Shown: piece by piece, positions 16,735 to 26,171 of the stretch
How positions within the stretch are numbered: position 1 is the stretch's first letter
Layout: each line of letters starts with the position of its first letter
From: Granulosicoccus sp964390335
Lineage (GTDB): Bacteria > Pseudomonadota > Gammaproteobacteria > Granulosicoccales > Granulosicoccaceae
DNA length: 64,000 nt
Direction of reading: 5' to 3'
Assembly (NCBI GenBank): GCA_964390335.1
Contig: CAYMHU010000014.1
Location: 1-64,000 of the forward strand
Position numbers and translations under genes: made by a program
Notes under the pieces: generated by a model
Database searches by the model: none
What the model was told of the DNA's origin: nothing
What the model saw: the letters and a program-made list of their open reading frames with translations, nothing else

Positions 16735-19539
16735 TTAATTTGTGTAGTTATTACGTTGCCAACCTTCAGATGATCTTACCAGTTCAAACGTAGGCCAAAA
16801 ATTATATTCAGGTGCAACGGTGACGATGGTTCTGCGTCCACTAATAGAAACAACCGATAAGCGCGTTACTTCATCCTGTTTTTTCTGTTTTACTAAACTT
16901 AAAAAACCGTCCAGATCGTCGACCGGCACGCCATCAACATGGGTTACGAACCGATTTCGGTATAAGCCATCCCACAATGCTGGTGAACCTTGTTCTGTAC
17001 CAGATATATAAACACCGGGATAATTGACGCCTTTCAAGAATCCAATCTCACCATGCGGCTCTTGGAACTGTGCTCCGGCCCAACTAACAAACCGGGTGGT
17101 ACCTGTACCACTGACCTTAGAAGGCAGTAAGTCCACATCGATGACATTACCGGAACGGAGTACTGTGATCACAATAGACTCTTTCTGCGCAGCTATTTCA
17201 GCTTGCAACAAGTCAGATACCAGTTCGCCCTCGATAGCTAAAATAATGTCACCCGGTAAGAGTTTGGTGTCGGCATCAGTGTCGGGCACGACTTGTGTGA
17301 CGAACAAAACCTTCCTGTATTGCGCCGGCAGATTATTGTAGCGGCGTAACCAATCAGTCGGTAATCCAAGCTGCCTGGCAGTGGAGATGGAACGGTAAGT
17401 GAGTTGCGCATCAGTTGAGTAATACGGTCTGCCAGACTTATACATACGTAAAGTTTCGTTGATGACCGTTGCGGGCATGGCCCACTCCTGCTGACGCACT
17501 TCACGCTCCTCTTCATAGGCAAAGCTCATATATGCAGCATGAACAACACCTTGATCATCCACAAACGGGCCGCCCAACGATGGTGGCACGTTCGACACTC
17601 CATACAAATCAATGGCGCTTTGCTGAAAGCGGGCCAAGCCAGGTGTTGCGAAACCAACAGTTAACCGACTGAAATCATCAAACTCGCTTTTGCGAAATGT
17701 ACCGTCAGCGCGATACCCGATCATGGTTAATGATTCGGGTAGCTCGCTCGCACCATCGGCCAATACGAGTTCACTGAACTCAACATCATTTAATTCATCT
17801 GGGTTGTACTTAAGTAAGGCGATGTTGTGGCGAGGATGTAAAAATTCAACACTGGCATTGATAACATGAGAGCCGAAAAACGTAATTTCAGCATCGCCCA
17901 AGCCATTGGGTACCGTGTTTCGATCCACTACTACGATACCTAGTTCTTTATCAACAACCAAACCCACCCCGTTAAAGTGTCGCGCATAGACGTTGTCCAC
18001 TGCATAGGGAATATTAAAATCCACTCGCACTATTGCAGGTGCAACTTTGTTTAACAACTCGTCTTTAAACGCGGGTACGGCGATAGCGTCATCTTTTTTG
18101 TTTGCTAAACGTTCCGGAAATTCTACAGCGTCGCAATCCCAATAAGCCACGTTATCAACGCGGTTACATAATCGATAATTAAACCACCGGTTATCAATAT
18201 CGATTTGCGTAATACTGGTTGAATGCTCTTTTCCCGGAATCACATAGCGTGCCAGTAACTTTTTATCACGCGAGGATGAGCTAACGATGCGTATAAAATC
18301 CTCGAGACTGGTCACAGGCATTCCGTTCAACTCAATAATGACTGAACCTTGCGCCAAGTTAGCTCGATTAAATAAATACCCGCTGCTGGTTACCACCACA
18401 CCGCTTTGCGGTAAGTCCATGGCCCTTGAGTGCTGAATTGACATGTTTTGCAAGATAGCATCACCCAGTTCCAGGTATTGCGTGGGTTCCAATTGATGCA
18501 GATCGGCAACTGGTATGGTTAACGTTGTGTACTCTCCCTGACGCATGACCACAACTTGCATCTCGTTTGAAATGTTGGCATCGAGTGAGGCGGCAAGTTC
18601 AATAAAATTAGTAATCAACTGATCATTGATCGAAATTAAAATATCGCCTTCTTGCAATATTGTATCGGCAACACCACCTGCGATGACTTGCCGAACAAAT
18701 AACATTCCATTGTTGCTTTTATCTTGTGCTCGAACCCGGTCCTCCATGTCTTGGTCAAGACCCAGGCGGCGTAAATCTCGGAATGGCTCATGACTGAAAA
18801 TGGTTTGAAAACCACCGCGGTCAATTTGCTGATCCGATTGCAAACGTTCAAGCGCGTACACGATTCGCGGTAATGGCAGAAAAAAGCTACTGGCGGTTCT
18901 GGTGTTGGCCGCCGCATTCAACGCCACAACATCTCCATCGAAATCGATGACCGGAGAGCCCGAACTACCGCCGGATGTTGACGAGGCAGCTTGAAAATAA
19001 AACGTATTAAAGTCGTTGTAACCATAGCGACCGTAGGTCGGGACTTGTCTGTCCAAGCGGGCAATAGTTCCGGTAAGGATGGAAAGCTGCTCGCCACCAT
19101 CACTACCAATAACCCGGATGTTCAGGCCGGTACTGACCTTATCTGGTCGTAACGGCAATGAGTGCGGATTTGCGTAAACCAAGTCTGCCGGGTTGTATCG
19201 TAAAAAAGCAAAGTCATGGATAGGGTCTCGGTATAGCGGTACAACATCGACCCGTTCCTGATTTTGAAAGGTTGCCGACAACCGAATAGGCCCGGTTCCG
19301 ACGACATGTCGATTTGTCAGAATAATGCCTTTCTCAGCATCGACGACAAAACCGGTGGCATTGCTCCCGCCCTGCTGAGAATCGTCGAAATTGCGTAGAT
19401 TAGCCAACTGCAAGGAAACGACTGATTCAGAGGCTTTTGCCAATGTCGCCGCCCATGAATCGGACGCAGCCAGCCCCGATTTGCTCGCTAAAGCCATGCA
19501 AACCAATAGGCAAATCTGAATAAGTCTGTTTGCTGTCAC
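16735..19539 (-). CDS. two-domain HtrA-type serine protease with a degenerate second protease domain
   Basis: A 934-residue exported protein with a signal peptide (about 1-25, ending SGLAAS). The first trypsin-like domain has an intact triad: His78 in TNRHVV, Asp109 in PIHDFAF and Ser193 in GGSSGSP. PDZ-like regions follow at about 260-350 and 365-440. The second protease-like domain (about 500-690) aligns with the first, but the triad positions read Asn (VDRNTV), Asn (RHNIALL) and Leu (PSLGGPF). Two further PDZ-like regions end the protein (LLPGDIILAIEGELV; SPALWDGLYRNRFVTHVDG). The layout recalls the fungal Nma111-type tandem HtrA proteins. Predicted periplasmic or envelope proteostasis. 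Confidence 0.85.
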   Translation of the reverse strand: MTANRLIQICLLVCMALASKSGLAASDSWAATLAKASESVVSLQLANLRNFDDSQQGGSNATGFVVDAEKGIILTNRHVVGTGPIRLSATFQNQERVDVVPLYRDPIHDFAFLRYNPADLVYANPHSLPLRPDKVSTGLNIRVIGSDGGEQLSILTGTIARLDRQVPTYGRYGYNDFNTFYFQAASSTSGGSSGSPVIDFDGDVVALNAAANTRTASSFFLPLPRIVYALERLQSDQQIDRGGFQTIFSHEPFRDLRRLGLDQDMEDRVRAQDKSNNGMLFVRQVIAGGVADTILQEGDILISINDQLITNFIELAASLDANISNEMQVVVMRQGEYTTLTIPVADLHQLEPTQYLELGDAILQNMSIQHSRAMDLPQSGVVVTSSGYLFNRANLAQGSVIIELNGMPVTSLEDFIRIVSSSSRDKKLLARYVIPGKEHSTSITQIDIDNRWFNYRLCNRVDNVAYWDCDAVEFPERLANKKDDAIAVPAFKDELLNKVAPAIVRVDFNIPYAVDNVYARHFNGVGLVVDKELGIVVVDRNTVPNGLGDAEITFFGSHVINASVEFLHPRHNIALLKYNPDELNDVEFSELVLADGASELPESLTMIGYRADGTFRKSEFDDFSRLTVGFATPGLARFQQSAIDLYGVSNVPPSLGGPFVDDQGVVHAAYMSFAYEEEREVRQQEWAMPATVINETLRMYKSGRPYYSTDAQLTYRSISTARQLGLPTDWLRRYNNLPAQYRKVLFVTQVVPDTDADTKLLPGDIILAIEGELVSDLLQAEIAAQKESIVITVLRSGNVIDVDLLPSKVSGTGTTRFVSWAGAQFQEPHGEIGFLKGVNYPGVYISGTEQGSPALWDGLYRNRFVTHVDGVPVDDLDGFLSLVKQKKQDEVTRLSVVSISGRRTIVTVAPEYNFWPTFELVRSSEGWQRNNYTN

Positions 19540-19561
19540 TGTGATGTCAGTTCCCGATAGA

Positions 19562-19577
19562 CGCGTTTTTTAACGCG
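19562..19577 (-). other. short hairpin in the 5' leader of the two-domain protease gene
   Basis: A 6-bp perfect stem CGCGTT/AACGCG with a 4-base loop, about 22 bases upstream of the start codon at 19539. It could influence translation, but there is no functional evidence. Confidence 0.25.
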
Positions 19578-19671
19578 ATGCAGCCTGTTTTGCCGCAACA
19601 TGTGTTCCAAATGTCTGCGTAGTCGTCAGTTGTGCCAGTTTTTTGCTAGTTATGGTTGGCCAGCGTACGTA

Positions 19672-19690
19672 TCCTCTCTATGATAGAGGA
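19672..19690. promoter_or_regulatory. small inverted repeat upstream of argA
   Basis: TCCTCT and AGAGGA separated by 7 bases, about 40 bases before the argA start. It could be an operator. It does not fit the ARG-box pattern, so no regulator is proposed. Confidence 0.25.
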
Positions 19691-19731
19691 CATTACCTGT
19701 ATTATGCAGCCTCTTTTTCACAAGATACCTC

Positions 19732-21063
19732 ATGGTAGATAAGCCAAAAACAAACGATTTGACCATCCAATGGTTCCGTGAAGCCTCACCGTACATTAAT
19801 GCGCACAGGCATAGCACTATGGTGTTGTGTGTACCCGACACACTGTTACAAAGTGAGCAACTGGATAACCTGATTCACGATTTAACCTTACTGAGCCACT
19901 TGGGTATACGCCTTGTACTCGGCTTTGGACTTCGTTCACAAGTTGAAAGCCGATTGGCTGCTAAACAAAAGACGACACAAGTGGCCAATGGCATGCGCGT
20001 GACCGATGATGCGGCGCTCCAGGAAATACTGACCATTGCCGGCCGGGTTCGAACGCAACTGGAAGCCAGGTTATCCATGGGTCTGCCTAATACGCCTATG
20101 GCTGGGGCTCGCTTATCAGTGTGTTCCGGCAACTTTATAACGGCTCAACCTTATGGTATCCATGGCGGACTGGATTATCAACACACTGGTTCGGTACGAC
20201 AAGTACACAGTGCAGAAATAAAATCTCAACTGACCAACGGCAATATTGTCATACTGCCACCATTGGGGTATTCGCTAACAGGCGATGTGTTCAATTTAGC
20301 CGCACAAGAAGTCGCAACACAAACAGCCATTGCATTACGGGCAGATAAATTATTGTTTCTGGTTCCTACCCTGCCAGTGGATGAACAACAGCACACTATC
20401 CACGAAGCCAGCGTGCATGCGATGGAACAAGCATTAACACAACAGCATGACGAAGTACTCGTGCGCACGCTAAAAAATGCCACTCACGCAGCGCGCAATG
20501 GCGTCGATCGGGTTCACCTGTTGGATATGAATGATCCGAATGCGTTACTGCGTGAGCTGTTTACACGCGACGGTGGCAGTACACTGATAACAGCAAAAAA
20601 CTGGGAACACCTGCGCCAGGCAACAGCGCAGGATGTCAATGGCATTATTGAACTGATTACACCGCTGCAGGAAAACGGTGCGTTGGCCTATCGCACACGA
20701 GAACAATTGGAGCTCGACATAGACAGTTTCATTGTGTGCGAACGTGAAGGGATGATTATCGCTTGCGCGGCACTTTTCATTGCTCACGACAAAGCCGGCG
20801 ATGAAAAGCCGTATGCTGAAATTGCCTGTGTAGCCACCCACCCAGACTATCGTGGCCAAGGGCGCGCTGGCGAATTAATCGCTCACTTGGAAAATAAGGC
20901 AAGAACTTACCATGTGGGTATGGTGATGTTGCTCAGTACGCGCGCGGCACACTGGTTCATTGAGCAAGGCTACGCTGAGGCAACACCTCAGGACTTACCG
21001 AAACCGCGCGCAATCGAATACGACAAACAACGCAACTCTAAGGTGTTTACAAAACGCCTTTAG
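19732..21063 (+). CDS. argA: amino-acid N-acetyltransferase (N-acetylglutamate synthase)
   Basis: A 443-residue classical ArgA, catalysing acetyl-CoA plus glutamate to N-acetylglutamate, the first step of arginine synthesis. The N-terminal two thirds is an amino-acid-kinase-like domain starting with the typical WFREASPYINAHR block and containing VLGFGLRSQVE. The C-terminal GNAT domain (about 295-443) holds the acetyl-CoA-binding run AEIACVATHPDYRGQGRAGELI. The length matches the family. A small inverted repeat lies upstream, but no clear ribosome-binding site. It converges on the LON-domain gene with only 7 bases between stops. Confidence 0.95.
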   Translation: MVDKPKTNDLTIQWFREASPYINAHRHSTMVLCVPDTLLQSEQLDNLIHDLTLLSHLGIRLVLGFGLRSQVESRLAAKQKTTQVANGMRVTDDAALQEILTIAGRVRTQLEARLSMGLPNTPMAGARLSVCSGNFITAQPYGIHGGLDYQHTGSVRQVHSAEIKSQLTNGNIVILPPLGYSLTGDVFNLAAQEVATQTAIALRADKLLFLVPTLPVDEQQHTIHEASVHAMEQALTQQHDEVLVRTLKNATHAARNGVDRVHLLDMNDPNALLRELFTRDGGSTLITAKNWEHLRQATAQDVNGIIELITPLQENGALAYRTREQLELDIDSFIVCEREGMIIACAALFIAHDKAGDEKPYAEIACVATHPDYRGQGRAGELIAHLENKARTYHVGMVMLLSTRAAHWFIEQGYAEATPQDLPKPRAIEYDKQRNSKVFTKRL

Positions 21064-21070
21064 CGATAAG

Positions 21071-21658
21071 CTAATCGTCGGATTCGGTCGCGAACTCTAT
21101 TTGCAACCCGCTCAATGCATCTAATCTGGTGGCGTTATCGGGTAATTGCAGTAATTCGTATTTCGAGGCTGATGTTATTGGTAATAGCTCTAGCAAACGA
21201 TGACAAACCCAGTCGGGCTCATCAAGACGTTTATCGTCATAGACAATATTCGGCTCCACATAACTCAGGATAACACCTAACTTATTAGATAATTCGCGGT
21301 ATTTATCATTCATGACTAAAGGCGCATCCGGCTCGCGTAAACTAACCTCCCCGACCAATAGCTGATCCTTCTGAACGCTGTAGCTCAGTAAATCGAATTC
21401 CTGCACGCCTTTTGCCGTGATGTGCAACAAGCCATCGGAGCCTTGATCGAAGTCGACAATGGACACTAATGTGCCTTGCTCGTATGGCACTGAAGGTGCG
21501 CCTACTTCATTGCCCTCCTTGATTAGGCACACCCCAAAACCAGTCTCATTTTTAAAACATTCCTTGATCATGTTGATATAACGCGGCTCAAACAAACGCA
21601 GCGGCAACAGACCATCAGGCAGCACAATACTCGATAATGGAAAGAGTGGAAGCTTCAT
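21071..21658 (-). CDS. LON N-terminal (substrate-binding) domain protein
   Basis: A 195-residue stand-alone LON-substrate-binding-like domain, opening with KLPLFPLSSIVLPDGLLPLRLFEPRYINMI, the hallmark of the family. There is no AAA or peptidase domain. The ATG at 21658 overlaps the ubiX stop in an ATGA arrangement, indicating translational coupling to ubiX; a longer version beginning at 21682 would lie deep inside ubiX and is less likely. The function of these stand-alone domains is not established. Confidence 0.9.
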   Translation of the reverse strand: MKLPLFPLSSIVLPDGLLPLRLFEPRYINMIKECFKNETGFGVCLIKEGNEVGAPSVPYEQGTLVSIVDFDQGSDGLLHITAKGVQEFDLLSYSVQKDQLLVGEVSLREPDAPLVMNDKYRELSNKLGVILSYVEPNIVYDDKRLDEPDWVCHRLLELLPITSASKYELLQLPDNATRLDALSGLQIEFATESDD

Positions 21659-22278
21659 GATTCTAAATCGTCTATGCCCCAACGCGGCATAATGGTGTGG
21701 CTAACATCGAGTTGATCCAGCACTCTTGCAACAACGAAGTCAATGATGTCATCCATGGTTTTGGGCAGTGTATAGAACGCCGGATTGGGCGGCATAATTA
21801 CTGCGCCAGCATTGGCAAGCCTCAACATATTTTCAAGATGGATTACTGAAAAAGGCATTTCTCTAGGCATGACGATTAAAGTTTTACGCTCTTTTAGTAC
21901 AACGTCGGCTGCACGTTCCAACAGGTTGTTACAATTGCCGGCTGCAACTGCCGCAAGCGTTCCGGTTGTGCATGGGCAGATGACCATCGCATCCGGCGCG
22001 CCTGAACCGCTAGCAACCGGTGCTGTCCATTGCTCCTGACCGAAAGCATGTAATTGTCCGGGTTTAGCGCCATAACGCTCGGTGAAGTCGCGCTGAACGT
22101 CGCTGGTTTTAGATGGCACAGGAATATCGGTATCCATACCCATAACCACCTTTGCAGGCTTTGACATCAACACATAAACCTGACAATCAGCTTGAATCAG
22201 GCAATCAATGAGCCGTAGTCCATACTGAATACCGGATGCACCCGTTAGTGCGACCGCAACTGTTTTATTAAATGCCAT
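21655..22278 (-). CDS. ubiX: flavin prenyltransferase UbiX
   Basis: A 207-residue UbiX. It makes the prenylated FMN cofactor used by the UbiD decarboxylase in ubiquinone synthesis. Visible hallmarks are the nucleotide-binding VALTGASGIQYG start, APDAMVICPCTTGTLAAVAAG, the LIVMPREMPFSVIHLENML block and GAVIMPPNPAFYTLP. First gene of a two-gene unit with the coupled LON-domain gene. A strong terminator (22299-22324) separates it from the upstream coiled-coil gene, so its promoter should lie within the short 22279-22300 stretch, or it is read through. Confidence 0.95.
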   Translation of the reverse strand: MAFNKTVAVALTGASGIQYGLRLIDCLIQADCQVYVLMSKPAKVVMGMDTDIPVPSKTSDVQRDFTERYGAKPGQLHAFGQEQWTAPVASGSGAPDAMVICPCTTGTLAAVAAGNCNNLLERAADVVLKERKTLIVMPREMPFSVIHLENMLRLANAGAVIMPPNPAFYTLPKTMDDIIDFVVARVLDQLDVSHTIMPRWGIDDLES

Positions 22279-22298
22279 AGCCCTACAATATAAACAAA

Positions 22299-22324
22299 AA
22301 AGGCGATCGTTACCGATCGCCTTT
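22299..22324 (-). terminator. Rho-independent terminator after the OmpA/coiled-coil gene
   Basis: A perfect 11-bp stem (AAAGGCGATCG / CGATCGCCTTT) with a 4-base loop. On the minus strand it is followed by a T-rich run (six T, then GTTTAT). It lies 47 bases after the stop of the gene at 22371. Confidence 0.85.
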
Positions 22325-22370
22325 GATTAAATTGGATGGGTTCAAACAAATGACCCATCTATCGATCACG

Positions 22371-25300
22371 CTACGGTTTTAGCACGATTTCCACACGACG
22401 ATTCAATGCGCGACCTTCACGTGTCCCGTTGGTGGCTACCGGACGGTTTTCACCAAAACCTGCTGCCGAGAGTCTGGCCGCATCAATACCACCAGCGCTT
22501 TGCAGATAGTTAACCGTGTTCGCAGCTCGAGCCACTGACAATTCCCAGTTACTTGGGAAGATGGCCAGTAGATCACCGGTTACCGGGATGCTATCGGTGT
22601 GTCCTTCAACCACGATGGTGTTGTCAAAATCTGACAATGACGTAGCCACCTTACCAACAAGATCACGTCCGCCTTGATTCAGTCGAGCGCGACCCGAGCT
22701 GAACAAAGCACCACTGGGTAAGCTAATAACAATACTGTTATCGTCGCGTTGCGATACGCTCGCGTCACTTACACCATTTTGCGCAAGGCTTGCCTCAACA
22801 TCAGCCAATAAAGAGCTGGAGATTTGTTGTTGAGACTCGTCCGCACTTTGCATGTTGGCAAGCTTCGTCGCCAAGTTATCGGCAATCGCGCTTTGCTCGG
22901 CAGCAGTCTGTTGAGCTGCCGCGAGATTTGCTTGCAATTCGCTGACAGACACGGCTGACTCATCAAGCTTCGCATCTTTTTCCGACAACATCGCATTGGT
23001 GTCAGACAGCTGCGATTCCAGACCACTCACCTTGCCTTGGAGGTCGCCTACCTGGCTTTCTAACGACGCTTTCAAGGCCTCCATTTCACCAACAGTACCT
23101 TTCAACGAGTCCACTTCGGCTGTGAGTGCATCCACTTCCGCGCTTTTCGCCGATAAGTCGGAGCTCAGACCATCAGAGGTGCTGGACACACTGGCAAGCT
23201 CTGCGCTCATGGCTTCCAACTCAGCGGTCTTGGCTTTCAATTCAGTACTGATTGCATCAGATTCTGACGCCTTCGCTGCTAACGATGCTTCCATTTCGCC
23301 AAGCTTGGCTTCTAAGGATTCGCGCTGACCTTGCAACTGTTCTATTTCGCCTTGTGTTGCCGTACGGAACTCGGCAGCTTTTGCCAATTGCGATTCATAG
23401 CTTGCAATTTTTTCAGCGGAGCTATCCAACATGGCCATTGATTCAGCACTACTGGCTTCAAGCGCTTTGATCTGATTCATGTAATCAGTACGACGCTTTG
23501 CAGCAGCAGCCAATTGCGATTCATAAGTCGCAATTTTCTCAGCCGAGCTATCCAACATAGCCTGTGATTCACCACCGCTGGCTTCAAGCGCTTTGATCTG
23601 ATTCATGTAATCAGTACGACGTGTCGCGGCCGCGGCCAATTGCGACTCGTAGGTTGCAACTTTGGCAGACAATGATGCTTCTTGCTCTTGCAAAGCACTT
23701 AACTGGTTCATGTACTCAGTGCGTTGAGCTGATGCATCGTCGAACAAACGCTCATTCATTGCCAGTTGGGATTTTGCTGCCGACAATTCTGGCTCTAACT
23801 CTGCAATGCGGCCGGTCAGGGTTTCGATTTCTGAGTTCAGATTGGTTATCTCCGCCGCTTGTTGCTCCGACAGCCCCTTCGCTACCGCAAGCTGTCCTTC
23901 CAGATCACCTAATTCAGCCTGCAAGGCAACAACCTGCGCTTTGCTGGCGTCTAGCTCTTGCAGCTTGCTTTCGGAATCAGACAGATTGGCGGCACTAGCG
24001 GCTAGCCGAGTCTCGGCGTCTGTTAACGCTTTAGTTGCGTTGCTGAGCTCTTCACTGAGTAGATCGCGCTCTGCGGACAAGGTGTTAACTTGAGCGTCAA
24101 GTTCAGTTCGTTCTGCGATGGCCGCATCAAACTGTGACTGCACGCCAGTTAACTGTTCCTGTAGCGAGTTCACTTCACCCGATGAGTCTTTTTCAGCAAG
24201 CGATGCTTCCAGTTCTGCAACGGTTGCATTTAGCTGTGTGTTTTGTGCCACGAGCTTGTCGAGCTCAGTACCATTCTTTATCAGGTTAGAAGCCAGGCTC
24301 ATAACTTCAGCATTTTTCTCATCGAATTGCTCACGCAATGTCATTAGCGAGTTTGCACTACCACCCAACTCTTCATTGGCTAAACTCAATTCGCGCTTGC
24401 TTACGGTTAATTGCTCTTGCAACGCGCTCAACTCTGCATCGCTGCTTTCCACTTGGGCTCGTAACTCGTCTAGCTCAGAAGTATCGGCAGATGCTGCTTC
24501 TAGTTCGCCTATGCGGCTTTGTAAGGTGGCGACTTCGCCGTCTAGTGAGGCCTTAGCCGCTTCTAGTTCTGCAACTTTGGCCGCCGCCGCTTCTAACTCA
24601 CTCGTGGATTGAGCCATCAATGTTTGTGGTACGCTCTTAGCGGTTTCTAATTCTGTTGTAAGCGAATCGACAGACGCCGTTAGGGTCATTTTTTCAGCTT
24701 CCAACGCTTCTGCCTGCGCACGCAGTGAATTGACATCTTTTTCTAAGGCTTCTTTTTGCGCGGTGAGTTCACCTATGTTGGCATTCAACATACTGGTGTC
24801 TGTATCGTACAAGGTTTGCATGCTGGTCAATTCTTCTTGGGCACCGGCAAGCATTTCGTTAACGGCCGACAGTTCCTCAGCGGCGGCTTGCAATTCAACG
24901 TTTTTGGCATCGATTGCGCCCGACAGGCCTTCAGCAATTTGTTGCTGTTCAGCAAGGATGGCATTCGCACCAGCATCAGCTTCTGCCAACGATGTACGAG
25001 ATTCTTCCAACGCGGCTTCGGTATCACTTAATGCGGTTTGCGTTTCCGTTAATGTTTGTTGAGTTAATGACAATTCAGTTTCAAGCGTTAACATCGATGT
25101 TTCCATTGACGCTAAATTACTCTCCAGCAGGGCTTTGCGAGCTTCAAGCTCGCCAATTTCTGCATTGAGAATGGCTGTGTCGGTGTCGTAAATGCCAAGT
25201 AAAGATTGATAGCTGCTTTGTGCATTGGCCACGTCCATATCGCGGGCAGATTCAGCACTGATAAGTGACTGCACTTGTGACTGCATGTCTTCCTGAGTTT

Positions 25301-26015
25301 TCTGGTAGAAGGCTGTCATCTCCGCTTCACGGGCTGCCATATCGGCACGCTGTGTTTCGAGTTCAGCACTTAAGCCAGCCAACTGACTTTCTAACGCTGC
25401 GATGTTGGCGTTGTCTTGCATAGCCGCTTGCTGGGTTTCCATCTCGGCAGTCATTTCTTCCAGCTGCAATTCCAGCGTGGCGACCGTGTCGTCACGTTGT
25501 GCAGCAAAACTATTTAATTCGGCCGTGGTTGCTTCGAGTTTTTGCTGCAGATCTGCAACCTGTGCCTCCAGTACAGCATTGGCATCTGAAATGGCAGCAA
25601 ACTCAGTTTGCTGTTGATCGCGTTGTTGTTCTAAAGATGCAAAGTTCGCCTTAATACTTTCCATTTCCTCTGCGGCGGAGCTGGACGTGGTATCAACAGC
25701 TGCTTGCGCTTCTTCGAGTTGAACCTTAGCTGCGTCGAGCTCGGCGGTGACCGCATCGAGCTTCGCTTTTGAATCGGCCAATTCTTGATTGGCTTCATCG
25801 AGTTCGCCCTGCAAAATCCCCAATTCAGCTTTCGCGCTGGTGAGCTCGGAAGTGGTGGTGACAAGGTTGGACTCGGCGCCTTTGAGACGTTCAAACTCGT
25901 CGCTATTACCGCGCACCATCCACGCACCAATCATTGCTAGCAGCGCGAGTCCCGCTAGCAGAAATTTCAATTGATACGAAGACTTACTGGGTGATTTCTC
26001 GAAGTCTTTAAACAT
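22371..26015 (-). CDS. very long coiled-coil protein with C-terminal OmpA peptidoglycan-binding domain
   Basis: About 1,214 residues. A basic N terminus is followed by one membrane helix (about 17-35), giving an N-in/C-out topology. Then come about 1,000 residues of Glu/Ala/Leu/Ser-rich coiled coil, including about three copies of a 42-residue repeat (KIATYESQLAAAA ... RRTDYMNQIKALEAS; DNA about 23390-23690). The last 110 residues are an OmpA/MotB-type domain: a GALFSSGRARLN strand, VVEGHTDSIPVTG, NWELSVARAANTVNYL and NRRVEIVLKP. It probably anchors in the inner membrane and binds peptidoglycan. I chose the ATG at 26015 because AGGG lies 9 bases upstream; an in-frame start at 26099 would add an unlikely basic extension. 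Confidence 0.88.
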   Translation of the reverse strand: MFKDFEKSPSKSSYQLKFLLAGLALLAMIGAWMVRGNSDEFERLKGAESNLVTTTSELTSAKAELGILQGELDEANQELADSKAKLDAVTAELDAAKVQLEEAQAAVDTTSSSAAEEMESIKANFASLEQQRDQQQTEFAAISDANAVLEAQVADLQQKLEATTAELNSFAAQRDDTVATLELQLEEMTAEMETQQAAMQDNANIAALESQLAGLSAELETQRADMAAREAEMTAFYQKTQEDMQSQVQSLISAESARDMDVANAQSSYQSLLGIYDTDTAILNAEIGELEARKALLESNLASMETSMLTLETELSLTQQTLTETQTALSDTEAALEESRTSLAEADAGANAILAEQQQIAEGLSGAIDAKNVELQAAAEELSAVNEMLAGAQEELTSMQTLYDTDTSMLNANIGELTAQKEALEKDVNSLRAQAEALEAEKMTLTASVDSLTTELETAKSVPQTLMAQSTSELEAAAAKVAELEAAKASLDGEVATLQSRIGELEAASADTSELDELRAQVESSDAELSALQEQLTVSKRELSLANEELGGSANSLMTLREQFDEKNAEVMSLASNLIKNGTELDKLVAQNTQLNATVAELEASLAEKDSSGEVNSLQEQLTGVQSQFDAAIAERTELDAQVNTLSAERDLLSEELSNATKALTDAETRLAASAANLSDSESKLQELDASKAQVVALQAELGDLEGQLAVAKGLSEQQAAEITNLNSEIETLTGRIAELEPELSAAKSQLAMNERLFDDASAQRTEYMNQLSALQEQEASLSAKVATYESQLAAAATRRTDYMNQIKALEASGGESQAMLDSSAEKIATYESQLAAAAKRRTDYMNQIKALEASSAESMAMLDSSAEKIASYESQLAKAAEFRTATQGEIEQLQGQRESLEAKLGEMEASLAAKASESDAISTELKAKTAELEAMSAELASVSSTSDGLSSDLSAKSAEVDALTAEVDSLKGTVGEMEALKASLESQVGDLQGKVSGLESQLSDTNAMLSEKDAKLDESAVSVSELQANLAAAQQTAAEQSAIADNLATKLANMQSADESQQQISSSLLADVEASLAQNGVSDASVSQRDDNSIVISLPSGALFSSGRARLNQGGRDLVGKVATSLSDFDNTIVVEGHTDSIPVTGDLLAIFPSNWELSVARAANTVNYLQSAGGIDAARLSAAGFGENRPVATNGTREGRALNRRVEIVLKP
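23390..23690 (-). repeat. 126-bp in-frame repeat (42 residues, about three copies)
   Basis: Three consecutive copies of a segment encoding ATYESQLAAAA-x-RRTDYMNQIKALEAS followed by a Ser/Glu/Met/Leu/Asp linker, within the coiled coil of the OmpA-domain protein. The central pair differ at only a few residues. Confidence 0.8.
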
Positions 26016-26119
26016 GAACATGATCCCTGAATTATTAAATGGAACGCGAAAACGTGCGCGTGATGTTCCCATCCTAGCGAAAAGCGCTTCTCGGAACAAT
26101 CGCGATTTCTCTAAAAGTC

Positions 26120-26146
26120 CCTATAAGGTACACTACATTGTGTCAA
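26120..26146 (-). promoter_or_regulatory. candidate sigma-70 promoter for the OmpA/coiled-coil gene
   Basis: On the minus strand, a consensus TTGACA (26146-26141) and TATAGG (26125-26120) are separated by 15 bases, shorter than the ideal 17. The position, about 105 bases upstream of the start codon, is suitable. Confidence 0.35.
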
Positions 26147-26165
26147 TTAATGTTTCTTAAATAAT
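26138..26165 (+). promoter_or_regulatory. candidate promoter for mtaB
   Basis: TTGTGT (26138-26143), a 16-base spacer and AATAAT (26160-26165). Its -35 element overlaps the divergent TTGACA. Transcription would start almost at the GTG codon at 26172. Confidence 0.3.
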
Positions 26166-26171
26166 ACAAGA

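Noticed and set aside
19672..19690. ArgR operator for argA
   Set aside because: The inverted repeat TCCTCT/AGAGGA does not fit the ARG-box pattern (TGAAT-N4-ATTCA type); it was kept only as an unassigned inverted repeat.
19680..19742. A 20-codon upstream ORF overlapping the argA start
   Set aside because: It has no ribosome-binding site and an ordinary ATG by chance in AT-rich sequence, unlike the lpdA leader ORF, which has a good site and stop-start overlap.
23000..25970. Long plus-strand open frames opposite the OmpA-domain coiled coil
   Set aside because: They are Ser/Cys/Ala-rich antisense shadows of a repetitive coding sequence with no domain signatures.
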